Shown: positions 24,956 through 34,263, counted from the stretch's first letter. The stretch is 34,263 nucleotides of DNA from DAOUBP01 sp034432655 (GCA_034432655.1 DAOUBP010000103.1:1-34263); one strand, 5' to 3'. The notes: generated by a model not told the origin, from the sequence alone. A program made the numbers and translations.

Positions 24956-26263
24956 TCAATGCGCGATCAATGACATCAAGGTTTTTGCCAGTTTGTGTGA
25001 ATCGTGCCGCCACGGGTACTGCGCATCTACCAGGTCGGCGGTCTGTAGCCTGTAACGGGTCGGTGTTTTCTTGGGCAGGTGCACCCAATCAACACCGATC
25101 CCCGGCGGTGGATCGCCGCGCTGGTTGTCGTTGGCCAGCACCAGCGAGATCACACCGGGCCCGATGTGGGCCTGCAGCGCGTCTACGTGCGCCTCTACGT
25201 CGTAACCTTCGGTCTCTCCGGCCTGGGTAGCCACGTTGCACACATAGACCTTAGGCGCAGCGGCCGCTGCAAGGGCACGGGCCAGGTCGGGCACCAGCAG
25301 GTTCGGCAACACGCTGGTGTACAGGCTGCCGGGACCGATCACGATCAGTTCGGCGTCCAGGATCGCCCGAATTGCGCCCGGGTAGGCGGGCACGTCCTCC
25401 GGCTCCAGGTAGACCCGTTGGACCCGCTCGCCGGGCCGGCCGATCCGTGATTCGCCCCGCACCAGCCGTAAGCTGGCCCCGGCCTCCCCGCCAACGGCCT
25501 CCGGTGTCAGCACCTCAGCACATAAAGTCACCAGCGACAGCGTTGACGGGATGACCTGGCCTCTCACTGCCAGCACCCGGCTGGATTCGGCCAGCGCGGC
25601 TTCGAAACTGCCGGTGATGGCGGTCATGGCCGTGAGGTACAGGTTGCCGAAGCTATGGCCTTCCAGGTCTGAATCGGCGCCGAAGCGGTATTGCATCAAC
25701 TGGCTCACCAGGCCTTCGGCGTCGGATAGCGCGGCCAGGCAGTTGCGGAAATCGCCCGGCGGGAGCATGCCGAAATCCCGGCGAAGCCGGCCCGAACTGC
25801 CCCCGTCATCGGCGACGGTGACGATGGCGGTGATGTTATCCGTGTATTCTTTCAGGCCGCGCAGCAGGGTGTGAAGGCCGTGTCCCCCGCCGATGGCCAC
25901 CACGCGCGGACCACGCTGGCGTTGACGGTGACGGTAAACGACATCCACGACCTCGGCCTGATCGTTTCGCCGATACGCAGCCAGGAGAGAGCGGTTCAGG
26001 TTGTAGATGGCGAAGCCGATCAGCAACGCCCCGGACAGCCCATAGAGAAGGGCCTCAACGGCGTGATCGAGCAGCGGAACGTGGAGCCGTTCCAGAAGCC
26101 TCCACAACCATGATAGCGAGGCGGCTTTGGGCAAATCGGCCACTGCCAGCGCCATTAGGGCGATCCCTGCCAGCAGCAGCACCAACCAGCGTTTGACCCC
26201 CAGGCCAGGCCGTAACCACTTAATGTGCCTGAGCCGACCGAGCCAACCCCTCCATCTTCCCAT
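24956..26263 (-). CDS. CofD/YvcK-family protein with two N-terminal membrane helices
   Basis: 435 residues. Membrane helices near 26-44 and 69-88, then a cytoplasmic Rossmann-like CofD domain: AIGGGHGLHTLLRGLK at 123-138, VTVADDGGSSGRLRRD near 150 and PPGDFRNCLAAL just after. The Bacillus subtilis relative YvcK (GlmR) links carbon metabolism to cell-wall precursor supply, and binds UDP-sugars; a similar role is inference. The N-terminal membrane anchor distinguishes it from the soluble Bacillus protein. ATG 26263 follows GAGGG at about 4 nt. Transcribed with the GAF gene from a clear promoter. Confidence 0.9.
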   Translation of the reverse strand: MGRWRGWLGRLRHIKWLRPGLGVKRWLVLLLAGIALMALAVADLPKAASLSWLWRLLERLHVPLLDHAVEALLYGLSGALLIGFAIYNLNRSLLAAYRRNDQAEVVDVVYRHRQRQRGPRVVAIGGGHGLHTLLRGLKEYTDNITAIVTVADDGGSSGRLRRDFGMLPPGDFRNCLAALSDAEGLVSQLMQYRFGADSDLEGHSFGNLYLTAMTAITGSFEAALAESSRVLAVRGQVIPSTLSLVTLCAEVLTPEAVGGEAGASLRLVRGESRIGRPGERVQRVYLEPEDVPAYPGAIRAILDAELIVIGPGSLYTSVLPNLLVPDLARALAAAAAPKVYVCNVATQAGETEGYDVEAHVDALQAHIGPGVISLVLANDNQRGDPPPGIGVDWVHLPKKTPTRYRLQTADLVDAQYPWRHDSHKLAKTLMSLIAH

Positions 26264-26287
26264 GTGTCCCTCGCATAACTGTCATGT

Positions 26288-26316
26288 ATTATAGGAGAGA
26301 TGGAGCAAAAAGCCAA
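26288..26316 (-). promoter_or_regulatory. Promoter of the YvcK-like gene
   Basis: Minus strand: TTGGCT (26311-26316), 17-nt spacer, perfect TATAAT (26288-26293). Start near 26281, leader of about 18 nt. Confidence 0.75.
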
Positions 26317-26334
26317 GAACGGCGGCCGCAGCAG

Positions 26335-26754
26335 TTATTCCCCGATGATCTTGATCAGCACCCGCTTCCGGCGGCCGCCGTCGAATTCGCCGTAGAAGAT
26401 CTGCTCCCACGGCCCGAAATCGAGCCGGCCGCCGGTGACCGCCACCACCACCTCGCGGCCCATCACCTGGCGCTTCAGGTGCGCGTCCGCGTTGTCCTCG
26501 CCGGTGCGGTTGTGCCAGTAGCCGCTGACCGGCTCATGCGGGGCCAGTTTTTCCAGCCAGACCTCGTAATCGTGGTGCAGGCCGCTCTCGTCGTCGTTGA
26601 TGAAGACCGACGCGGTGATGTGCATGGCATTGACCAGGCACAGGCCCTCTTTGATCCCGCTTTCGCGCAGCGCGGCCTCCACCTGCGGGGTGATGTTGAC
26701 AAACCCGCGGCGACCGGGGATGTTGAACCAGAGTTCCTTGCGATAGCTTTTCAT
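26335..26754 (-). CDS. YjbQ/UPF0047 family protein
   Basis: 139 residues from ATG 26754, 8 nt after the stop of the upstream gene. Typical family features: GFVNITPQVEAAL at the start, NAMHITASVFINDDE (with the conserved His) in the middle, and YWHNRTGEDNADAHLKRQ (key His/Asn/Asp cluster), then GPWEQIFYGEFDG near the C-terminus. Members have a compact beta fold and some show weak thiamin phosphate synthase activity; the physiological role is unclear. A longer frame to 26778 overlaps the membrane-protein gene and is less likely. Confidence 0.92.
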   Translation of the reverse strand: MKSYRKELWFNIPGRRGFVNITPQVEAALRESGIKEGLCLVNAMHITASVFINDDESGLHHDYEVWLEKLAPHEPVSGYWHNRTGEDNADAHLKRQVMGREVVVAVTGGRLDFGPWEQIFYGEFDGGRRKRVLIKIIGE

Positions 26755-26761
26755 GGTCGGC

Positions 26762-27103
26762 CTACTTGATGATGGCAAAGATCAGCCAGTTCAGCAGGCT
26801 GAGCACGATGGAACCTACCAGCGCGCTCCAGAAGCCGTTCTGTAAGCGCACGCCCTTCACCAGCGCGGCCATCAGCATGATCATCAGCGCGTTCAGCACC
26901 AGGGCGAACAGCCCCAACGTCAGGATGGTGATGGGCAGCGAGAAGAACCCCAGGATGGGGCGCACCACCGCGTTCAGTAACCCCAGCACCAGCGCGGCTA
27001 CGGCGGCCGTGCCCAGGTCTTTGATGTCAATGCCCAGCTTCAGCCGTGAGATGATGAAGAGGCTGATGGTCGTGACCAGCCAGGTGAGCAGAAATCCGGT
27101 CAT
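26762..27103 (-). CDS. Small four-helix membrane protein (phage holin 4 superfamily / YvlD-like)
   Basis: 113 residues, almost entirely four hydrophobic helices with short loops. The LNAVVRPILGFFSLPITILTLGLF segment (key part RPILGFFSLPI) is the signature of the family named after phage holins but widespread as a chromosomal membrane protein of unknown function. Nothing here points to phage. ATG 27103 follows AGGAGATC. It lies directly upstream of yjbQ on the same strand and is divergent from the efflux operon. Confidence 0.9.
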   Translation of the reverse strand: MTGFLLTWLVTTISLFIISRLKLGIDIKDLGTAAVAALVLGLLNAVVRPILGFFSLPITILTLGLFALVLNALMIMLMAALVKGVRLQNGFWSALVGSIVLSLLNWLIFAIIK

Positions 27104-27221
27104 CGTTGATCTCCTGTGCGTAAGATAGATTTAAGCGCAAGGCTTTGTAGACGCGTATCGCCTTTTACATTACGAACCCGACACGGGAAAGTCGCGCTCG
27201 ATCGCGTATGGGCCCTCGATT

Positions 27222-27250
27222 TTGACATCTTTGTGCTTTCTGGTTAGAAT
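27222..27250 (+). promoter_or_regulatory. Strong sigma-70-type promoter of the efflux module
   Basis: TTGACA (27222-27227), 17-nt spacer, TAGAAT (27245-27250). Start predicted near 27257, inside the adjacent palindrome. Confidence 0.8.
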
Positions 27251-27251
27251 A

Positions 27252-27275
27252 TACTTACCGACCGGTCGGTAAGTA
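27252..27275 (+). promoter_or_regulatory. 24-bp perfect palindrome, probable TetR-family operator
   Basis: Half-site TACTTACCGACC with its exact reverse complement. The centre ACCGACCGGTCGGT is typical of TetR/AcrR operators. It begins one base after the -10 box and covers the predicted start, so a bound repressor would block initiation. The obvious candidate is the TetR protein encoded at 28807-29418. The leader then runs to AGGAG before the ATG at 27298. Confidence 0.85.
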
Positions 27276-27297
27276 AATCTCTTACAGGAGTCAGAAC

Positions 27298-28686
27298 ATG
27301 AGCCTTGCAGATGATCGCACACGCAACCGGATCCTGGTGATCCTCTTCATCGGCGTCCTCATGGGCGCGCTGGACATCGCGATCGTGGCGCCGGCGTTGC
27401 CGGCGTTACAGGCGTACTTCAACGTCGGCGACCGCCTGCTGACCTGGACCTTCACGATCTACGTGCTGTTCAACTTGATCGGCACGCCGCTGATGGCGAA
27501 GCTGTCCGATCTTTATGGGCGGCGCGCGATCTACGTGCTGGACGTGGCATTTTTTGCGCTGGGTTCGTTGATCGTGGCCCTTGCGCCGAACTTCACGGTC
27601 GTGCTGCTCGGCCGCGGCTTGCAGGGGTTGGGCGCCGGCGGCATCTTCCCGGTGGCCAGCGCGGTGATCGGCGACACCTTCCCGCCGGAGAAGCGCGGCA
27701 GCGCCCTGGGCCTGATCGGCGCCGTGTTCGGCCTGGCGTTTTTGCTGGGACCGATCATCGGTGGTATCCTGCTGGCAGTGGCGGGCTGGCGTTCGCTGTT
27801 CCTGGTCAACCTGCCCATCGCGTTGATCATCGTTGTGCTGAGCCTGGCCATGTTGCCGGCCACGCGACCGGAGCAGCGCCGTCCGTTTGACTGGGCCGGG
27901 ATGGTGACGCTGGGGCTGCTGCTGGCGGCGTTGGCGTTGGGCATCAATCAGCTTGACACCACTCGCTTCGGGGCCAGCCTGGCGACGCCGAACGTGTGGG
28001 TGCCGCTGCTGGTGACCCTGGTCCTTATCCCGGTCTTCGTGGCCGTTGAGCGGCGGGCGGCTGATCCGGTGCTGCGTTTATCGCTCCTGGGGAGCCGGCA
28101 GGCCGGGCTGGCGGCCGCCCTGTCGGCCGGCGCCGGGCTGGGCGAGGCGGGCATGGTGTTCATGCCGCAATTGGCCGTGGCTGCGCTGGCGCTGGGCAAG
28201 GCACAGGCCAGCTACATGCTGATGCCGGTGGTATTGGCCATGACCGTCGGCTCGCCCATGGCCGGCCGGCTCCTGGACCGGCTCGGTTCCAAGACGGTGG
28301 TGCTGTTCGGGGCTGCATTGTTGACTGTCGGCATGGTAGCATTGGGCTTTCTCAACAGCAGCCTGCCGCTGTTCATCGTGTCTGGGGTGGTGATCGGCCT
28401 GGGGTTATCGGCGCTGCTGGGCGCGCCGGTGCGTTATATCATGCTGAACGAGGCGCCGGTAGCGGACCGGGCGGCCGCACAGGGCGCGATCACTCTGTTT
28501 ACCAGCATCGGCCAGTTGCTCAGCAGCGCGCTGGTGGGCGCGGTGGCGGCCTCGCGTGGGGGCGGGGTGGCCGGCTACAGCACGGCTTTCCTGGCCGTGG
28601 GCGCGGTCTCGTTGTTGTTGACTATCGCCGCGCTCGGCCTGAAGGACCGCAGCGCAGAGCTGGCGACGGCGCAGCAACCTGCGTAG
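27298..28686 (+). CDS. MFS drug exporter (DHA2/EmrB-like)
   Basis: 462 residues, about 13-14 membrane helices. Family motifs: MGALDIAIVAPALPAL in helix 1 (DHA2 type), LSDLYGRRAIYVLD (motif A) near residue 63, GRGLQGLGAGGIFP (motif B) near 104 and LGPIIGGILLAVAGWRSLF (motif C, key part GPIIGG) near 157. Proton-driven export of small molecules; substrate unknown. ATG 27298 follows AGGAG. First gene of the module controlled by the palindromic operator. Confidence 0.93.
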   Translation: MSLADDRTRNRILVILFIGVLMGALDIAIVAPALPALQAYFNVGDRLLTWTFTIYVLFNLIGTPLMAKLSDLYGRRAIYVLDVAFFALGSLIVALAPNFTVVLLGRGLQGLGAGGIFPVASAVIGDTFPPEKRGSALGLIGAVFGLAFLLGPIIGGILLAVAGWRSLFLVNLPIALIIVVLSLAMLPATRPEQRRPFDWAGMVTLGLLLAALALGINQLDTTRFGASLATPNVWVPLLVTLVLIPVFVAVERRAADPVLRLSLLGSRQAGLAAALSAGAGLGEAGMVFMPQLAVAALALGKAQASYMLMPVVLAMTVGSPMAGRLLDRLGSKTVVLFGAALLTVGMVALGFLNSSLPLFIVSGVVIGLGLSALLGAPVRYIMLNEAPVADRAAAQGAITLFTSIGQLLSSALVGAVAASRGGGVAGYSTAFLAVGAVSLLLTIAALGLKDRSAELATAQQPA

Positions 28687-28806
28687 CAGGGGGCTGGGCC
28701 CACAACGACGCTGGCCGATCCGGGAGTTGCAGCGCTGGCCTGGCTGGTATTCTTTGGCCGGCGCCGCTAACCCTGGTTGCTGGCCGGATGAGCGCAGGAA
28801 AGGATC

Positions 28807-29418
28807 ATGATGGTAGACGAGATGTTACCGGAGGGCACACCGGCTGACATGCGCAGCCGGATCCTGGCTCATGCCACGGAACTGTTCGTCGCCAACGGAT
28901 ACCACGCCCTTTCTATGCGGGAGATCGCCGAGGCCGTGGGCATCTCGAAGCCCGGTCTCTATTACTACTTCCGCGATAAAGAGGACCTGTTCCTGGCGAT
29001 CCTGCAAGCCAACCTTGAGCGCATCGGTCGCATCGTCCAAGACGCGGCCGCCCAAGGCGGAACTTTGCGTGAGCAGGTCACCTGGATGCTGCAGAGGATC
29101 CTGGCTTTGCCGGCGTGCGAACGCGCGATCATCCGGCTGGCCAGCCAGGAGATGGGACATCTCAGCCAGGCCAGCCGGGCGGATTTCGGGCAGATGTATC
29201 GTGAGCAGTTCATCGGCCGGATCGAGGCGCTGCTGCAAAGCGGTGTGGCGCGCGGGGAGCTGCGGCCGGTGGATCCGGGGCTGGCGACCTGGCTGTTGTT
29301 GGGCATGGCCTATCCTTTCTTCTACCCCAGCCACCCTCAGCCGGAAGACATGCGTGAGGTTATCAATCTGATGGTAACGACTTTCTTCGATGGGTTGGCT
29401 GTGCGAGGGCGAGCATGA
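28807..29418 (+). CDS. TetR/AcrR-family transcriptional regulator
   Basis: 203 residues. N-terminal helix-turn-helix near residues 14-60: ILAHATELFVANGYHALSMREIA (key part FVANGYHALSMREIA) then VGISKPGLYYYFRDKEDLF, the classical TetR pattern. The C-terminal ligand domain (60-200) has no diagnostic motif. AGGAAAGGATC precedes the tandem ATG. The stop overlaps the start of the second MFS gene (ATGA, 29415-29418). Probably an autoregulated repressor of this module acting at 27252-27275; this is inferred from position and site type. Confidence 0.93.
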   Translation: MMVDEMLPEGTPADMRSRILAHATELFVANGYHALSMREIAEAVGISKPGLYYYFRDKEDLFLAILQANLERIGRIVQDAAAQGGTLREQVTWMLQRILALPACERAIIRLASQEMGHLSQASRADFGQMYREQFIGRIEALLQSGVARGELRPVDPGLATWLLLGMAYPFFYPSHPQPEDMREVINLMVTTFFDGLAVRGRA

Positions 29419-30635
29419 CGCGCGACAAACGCAATTTGTGGATTCTGTTTTTCACCCTGGTAGTGGTGATGCTGGGCTTCGGCATCATCATCCCGATCAT
29501 GCCATTCTACGTCACCAGTTTCGGGGCCAGCGGCAGCACCTTGGGCCTGTTGATGGCCACCTACGGCACCATGCAGTTCATCTTCGCGCCGGTCTGGGGC
29601 GCGCTGTCCGACCGCTATGGCCGCAAGCGGATTCTACTGGTGGGGGTGTTGGGCAATCTTCTGTCGCAACTGATCTTGGGCTTTTCCTCGCAACTGTGGA
29701 TGCTGTTCGCGGCGCGGCTGACTTCAGGCATCCTGTCCTCGGCCACCCTGCCCACGGCTATGGCGTTTGCTAGCGACAGCACAGGCGACCGCGACCGCTC
29801 GGCTGCGATGGGTTTGATGGGCGCTGCGATGAGCGTGGGGATGGTGTTGGGACCGGGCCTGGGCGGGCTGCTGGCCGGCCGGTCGCTGTCCACGCCTTTC
29901 TTCCTGGCCGCGGCATTATCGGCCATCGCGTTCGTTTTGGTGCTCACGGTGCTGCCGGAGTCATTACCACCGGAGCGCCGCCAGGCCGGCCAGGGCCTGC
30001 GCAATCCGCTGCAGCGCCTGGGCGACATGGGCCGCGCCCTCCGGGGCCCCATCGGCTTCCTCTTCCTGCTGGCGTTTCTGCTCAGTTTTGGCCTCACCAA
30101 TTTCGAGGCTGTTTTCGGCCTGTATGCCTTGCACCGCTTCGGTTACGGGCCGCAACAGGTGGGCAGCGCGCTAATGATCATCGGCGTGCTCTCGGCCCTG
30201 GCGCAAGGGGTGTTGACCGGGCTGGCCACGCGGCGTTGGGGCGAGGTGGCGGTCATCCGGGCCGCGTTGATCAGCACGGCCGTCGGTTTCCTGCTAATGT
30301 TGACGGCTTCATCGTATGCGACGGTGCTGCTCACCGTCGGCTACTTCGTCGTCAGCAACGCCATGATCGGCCCCAGCGTGGCCGCGCTGATCTCCAAACG
30401 CACGACGGCCGGTCAGGGGATGGCCATGGGGCTGAACAACGCGTTCATGAGCCTGGGCCGTATCGTGGGGCCGGTCTGGGCCGGGACGGTGTTCGATATC
30501 AACCTGCGCTTCCCCTTTTTCACCGGCGCGCTGATTTTTGCGGTCGGTTTCTTGTTGAGCTGGTTCAAGCTATCCCGTGAGCCCGGCCACAGTTCTGAAA
30601 TCGCATCGGCGTTATCATCGGCGGCGCGAAAATGA
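29415..30635 (+). CDS. MFS exporter (DHA1/TetA-like)
   Basis: 406 residues, 12 membrane helices. Motifs: GFGIIIPIMPFY in helix 1, GALSDRYGRKRILLVG (motif A) near residue 62, and LGPGLGGLLAG (motif C) near 144, as in class DHA1 (TetA, Bmr) antiporters. Translationally coupled to the TetR gene through a 4-nt overlap. Belonging to a different subfamily from the first exporter, it probably has a different substrate range. Confidence 0.93.
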   Translation: MTRDKRNLWILFFTLVVVMLGFGIIIPIMPFYVTSFGASGSTLGLLMATYGTMQFIFAPVWGALSDRYGRKRILLVGVLGNLLSQLILGFSSQLWMLFAARLTSGILSSATLPTAMAFASDSTGDRDRSAAMGLMGAAMSVGMVLGPGLGGLLAGRSLSTPFFLAAALSAIAFVLVLTVLPESLPPERRQAGQGLRNPLQRLGDMGRALRGPIGFLFLLAFLLSFGLTNFEAVFGLYALHRFGYGPQQVGSALMIIGVLSALAQGVLTGLATRRWGEVAVIRAALISTAVGFLLMLTASSYATVLLTVGYFVVSNAMIGPSVAALISKRTTAGQGMAMGLNNAFMSLGRIVGPVWAGTVFDINLRFPFFTGALIFAVGFLLSWFKLSREPGHSSEIASALSSAARK

Positions 30636-30739
30636 GAAGATGAGGGGGCAATTACCCGGATGCTTCTCCGAACTTTTGTAAAGATGGGCGTGCCTCGCGC
30701 AAGCTGGTGTGCACCGCAATGAAGTCAATAGAGGGCAAA

Positions 30740-31678
30740 ATGACCGACCGCGATCGTTGGGTTGAAACACAAATCCCGTCGCAACAGGGTAAGAGCGTGC
30801 TGATCACCGGCGCCAACAGCGGCCTGGGGTTTGAGGCCGCGCAACTGTTGGCGGCCAAAGGCGCGCGCGTGATCCTGGCCGTGCGCGATGCGGCCAAAGG
30901 CGAACGCGCGGCCGCCGCGATCCGCGGCCGTGTGCCCGCCGCTGAGCTGGCCGTGCTGCCACTGGACCTGGCCAGCCTGGCGTCAATCCGCAGCGCGGCC
31001 GCCGGGGTATTGCGTTCTTACGACCGGTTGGACATGCTGATCAACAACGCCGGCGTGATGGCCATCCCGCGTCGCCTGACGGCCGATGGCTTCGAGATGC
31101 AGTTCGGCGTCAATCACCTGGGTCATTTCGCGCTCACCGGCTTGCTGTTGCCCCTCTTGCTCCGGGCTCCAGCTGCCCGGGTAGTGACCGTGAGCAGCGG
31201 CGCGCATGTCCTCGGCCGCATCAACTTTGAAGACTTGCACGGCGAACGGCGTTATCATCCCTGGGCCGCCTACGCGCAGAGCAAGCTGGCCAACCTGCTT
31301 TTCGCCTATGAACTGCAACGTCGTCTGGCCGCAGCCGGCTGCCGGATGATCAGCGTTGCGGCGCATCCGGGCTACGCGGCCACCAACCTGCAGCGGGTTG
31401 GCCCGGAGATGCGTGGCTCCAGGCTGGGGATGTGGCTGATGGGGGTTTCCAACCGGCTGCTGGCTCAGAGTGCGGCGATGGGCGCGCTGCCGGAGGTCTA
31501 CGCTGCGACCTCACCCGATGTGCAGGGGGGTGACTACATCGGGCCCGATGGGCCGCTGGGGCAACGCGGGTTCCCGAAAAAAGCCCGGTCGAGCGCGCGC
31601 TCTTACGATCTGGACACGGCCGCGCGGTTATGGACGGTTTCGGAGGCGTTGACCGGGTTACGGTTTGAGGAAATCTGA
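30740..31678 (+). CDS. Short-chain dehydrogenase/reductase (retinol dehydrogenase-like)
   Basis: 312 residues. Rossmann fold with TGANSGLG at 23-30, NNAGVM at 102-107, catalytic Ser152/Ser153 region (VSSGAH) and YAQSK (Tyr178, Lys182). LAVRDAAKGERAA after strand 2 suggests NADP(H) preference (Arg). Length and C-terminal region match the retinol dehydrogenase/WW-oxidoreductase-like group, common in bacteria with unknown substrates. ATG 30740 is chosen because GAGGG lies about 5 nt upstream; GTG 30707 and ATG 30719 are possible. 104 nt after the second exporter, so co-transcription is possible. Confidence 0.9.
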   Translation: MTDRDRWVETQIPSQQGKSVLITGANSGLGFEAAQLLAAKGARVILAVRDAAKGERAAAAIRGRVPAAELAVLPLDLASLASIRSAAAGVLRSYDRLDMLINNAGVMAIPRRLTADGFEMQFGVNHLGHFALTGLLLPLLLRAPAARVVTVSSGAHVLGRINFEDLHGERRYHPWAAYAQSKLANLLFAYELQRRLAAAGCRMISVAAHPGYAATNLQRVGPEMRGSRLGMWLMGVSNRLLAQSAAMGALPEVYAATSPDVQGGDYIGPDGPLGQRGFPKKARSSARSYDLDTAARLWTVSEALTGLRFEEI

Positions 31679-31744
31679 CGGCAGGCTTGACATTGAGGGA
31701 TCACAAAGGTGCCGGATCCCGGCAGCAGATCGGATTGGTGGATT

Positions 31745-31795
31745 TGTCCGGCCAGCGGACAAGCAGATAGCCCGGTCCTATCTGCTTGTCCGCTG
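31745..31795. terminator. Three-armed inverted repeat between SDR and acs (possible bidirectional terminator)
   Basis: Perfect 18-base arms CAGCGGACAAGCAGATAG (31753-31770) and its complement (31778-31795) around a 7-nt loop. A third arm TTGTCCG (31744-31750) can pair instead with CGGACAA (31756-31762), giving a competing hairpin. It lies between convergent genes, 13 bp past the acs stop. No T-run follows on either strand, so a role in mRNA 3'-end protection is as likely as termination. Confidence 0.6.
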
Positions 31796-31807
31796 CCATC
31801 TTCGCCC

Positions 31808-33721
<1,914 letters not shown>

Positions 33722-33784
33722 GATACCCTCCTGCTGATCCCTGTGGTTAAGATTGGGTAAAAGCATAGCTTGAATGTTGCGCAG

Positions 33785-33814
33785 ATTATACTTAATAGTA
33801 ATACAAGTATGCAA
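33785..33814 (-). promoter_or_regulatory. acs promoter
   Basis: Minus strand: TTGCAT (33809-33814), 18-nt spacer, perfect TATAAT (33785-33790). Start near 33778, leader of about 57 nt. The region is clearly more AT-rich than its surroundings. Confidence 0.75.
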
Positions 33815-33862
33815 CTAATAAGTAAGCGCTCTGCGGACATACCGAGACCAGTCGTCACGATC

Positions 33863-33929
33863 GGACTCGAGGCTTCAGCCGGTTTGACGCTCAGAGAGAG
33901 CGTGTGCGACCGGCTGAAGTCTCGAGTCC
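33863..33929. repeat. REP-like hairpin upstream of acs
   Basis: 20-base arms GGACTCGAGGCTTCAGCCGG (33863-33882) and 33910-33929, one mismatch, extended inward by GACGCTC/GAGCGTG. The GGCTTCAGCC core is the complement of the GGCTGAAGCC core in the repeat inside the C25 gene. GCTTTTTCG follows on the plus strand, so it might terminate transcription in that direction. Confidence 0.8.
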
Positions 33930-34012
33930 AGCTTTTTCGTCATGTTCTGTCGTGGCGCACGCCGTGTCCGGCATTGAGGGTCTCAGCTTGTGGATCGTAT
34001 TTGCGGCAAATA

Positions 34013-34043
34013 AAAGCCCGGCAGCAGAGCGCTGCCGGGCTTT
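34013..34043 (-). terminator. Probable terminator for a minus-strand gene beyond the right edge
   Basis: Perfect 13-base arms AAAGCCCGGCAGC (34013-34025) and its complement (34031-34043), 5-nt loop. On the minus strand the stem is followed by TTTTATTT-like sequence; on the plus strand by TTTGCCC only. The right arm overlaps the first unit of the tandem repeat. Confidence 0.6.
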
Positions 34044-34263
34044 GCCCGTCGGCGAAGGTGGGGCGCTACTGCGCACATTCAGGGGACGAAATGAATTTCG
34101 TCCTACGATTCGGCCGGGTTTTGCCCGTCGGCGAAGGTGGGGCGCTACTGCGCACATTCAGGGGACGAAATAAATTAATAAATTTCGTCATGCGATTCGG
34201 CCGGGCTTTGCCCGTCGGCGAAGGTGGGGCGCTACTGCGCACATTCAGGGGACGAAATAAATT
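34034..34263. repeat. Three tandem copies of a 79-87-bp repeat, cut by the right edge
   Basis: Units start at 34034 (79 bp), 34113 (87 bp) and 34200 (at least 64 bp). The first 57 or so bases are nearly identical. Each unit then carries a dyad with arms GACGAAAT and ATTTCGTC; the centre is GA in unit 1 (34086-34103) and a 10-nt AT-only insert in unit 2 (34165-34190). Unit 3 is cut within its dyad. No gene can be supported from 33722 to the edge; weak frames across this region on both strands follow the repeats. Confidence 0.9.

Noticed and set aside
26762..27103. Prophage remnant suggested by a holin-like protein
   Set aside because: This family is a widespread chromosomal membrane protein and no other phage gene is nearby.
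28687..28806. Separate promoter for the TetR gene
   Set aside because: The best match (TTGCAG and TATTCT) has a 15-nt spacer, too short to support.
33891..34173. Overlapping frames of 88-89 codons on both strands near the right edge
   Set aside because: They follow the hairpins and tandem repeats, lack ribosome-binding sites and have repeat-derived composition.
34034..34263. CRISPR array at the right edge
   Set aside because: Units are nearly identical over most of their length, with no unique spacers and no cas genes.

Overview
This 34.3 kb, GC-rich window looks like a chromosomal segment of a Chloroflexota bacterium, probably from the Anaerolineae or a related class. That placement is inferred from the gene content: a gingipain-type (C25) peptidase, a Thr-Pro-rich PA14 lipoprotein, a CofD/YvcK protein with two N-terminal membrane helices, and intergenic DNA full of short degenerate repeats. 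No rRNA, tRNA, CRISPR array, transposase or phage gene was seen.

Layout. Bases 1-6.6 kb hold exported proteins: a C25 cysteine peptidase cut by the left edge, a convergent lipoprotein (two PA14 domains, a long Thr-Pro linker, a lamin-tail domain) and a secreted clan-A glycoside hydrolase. Bases 6.8-14.0 kb hold the complete F1Fo ATP synthase operon on the minus strand (atpZ/I-like, B, E, F, H, A, G, D, C) behind a clear sigma-70-type promoter. Upstream on the same strand are a NusG/RfaH-like factor, recF and dnaN (14.1-17.2 kb), then a cation-efflux protein and a PflX-type radical SAM protein (17.2-19.2 kb). A small zinc-ribbon protein lies on the plus strand (19.4 kb) with a strong terminator. 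Bases 19.6-24.2 kb hold a glycolytic operon on the minus strand: gap, pgk, an unknown CxxC protein, tpiA and a membrane metallopeptidase. Then come a yvcK-like gene with a GAF gene, yjbQ and a small membrane protein (24.4-27.1 kb). Bases 27.2-31.7 kb hold a plus-strand efflux module: MFS exporter, TetR regulator, second MFS exporter and a short-chain dehydrogenase; a perfect 24-bp palindrome over the predicted transcription start is a likely TetR operator. Acetyl-CoA synthetase follows on the minus strand. The last 540 bp are gene-free and contain hairpin repeats.

The genes join energy conservation (ATP synthase), lower glycolysis/gluconeogenesis, acetate activation, replication/repair (beta clamp, RecF) and efflux.

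The most unusual signal is not a gene. Six junctions between same-strand housekeeping genes, plus the 5' end of one gene, carry degenerate tandem repeats with a strict 7-nt period (8-nt in one case). Most are built as a run of one word followed by a run of its reverse complement, so the RNA could fold into a long imperfect hairpin. Each locus uses its own word: CGTATTG-like at three sites, CTTCAAT, NNCAGGT, GATCCCT and GACNNNNN elsewhere. Three of these sites lie inside the atp operon. In the radical SAM gene the heptads appear to be translated. A second repeat class, REP-like hairpins with a GGCTGAAGCC core, occurs upstream of acs and, duplicated in frame, inside the C25 peptidase.
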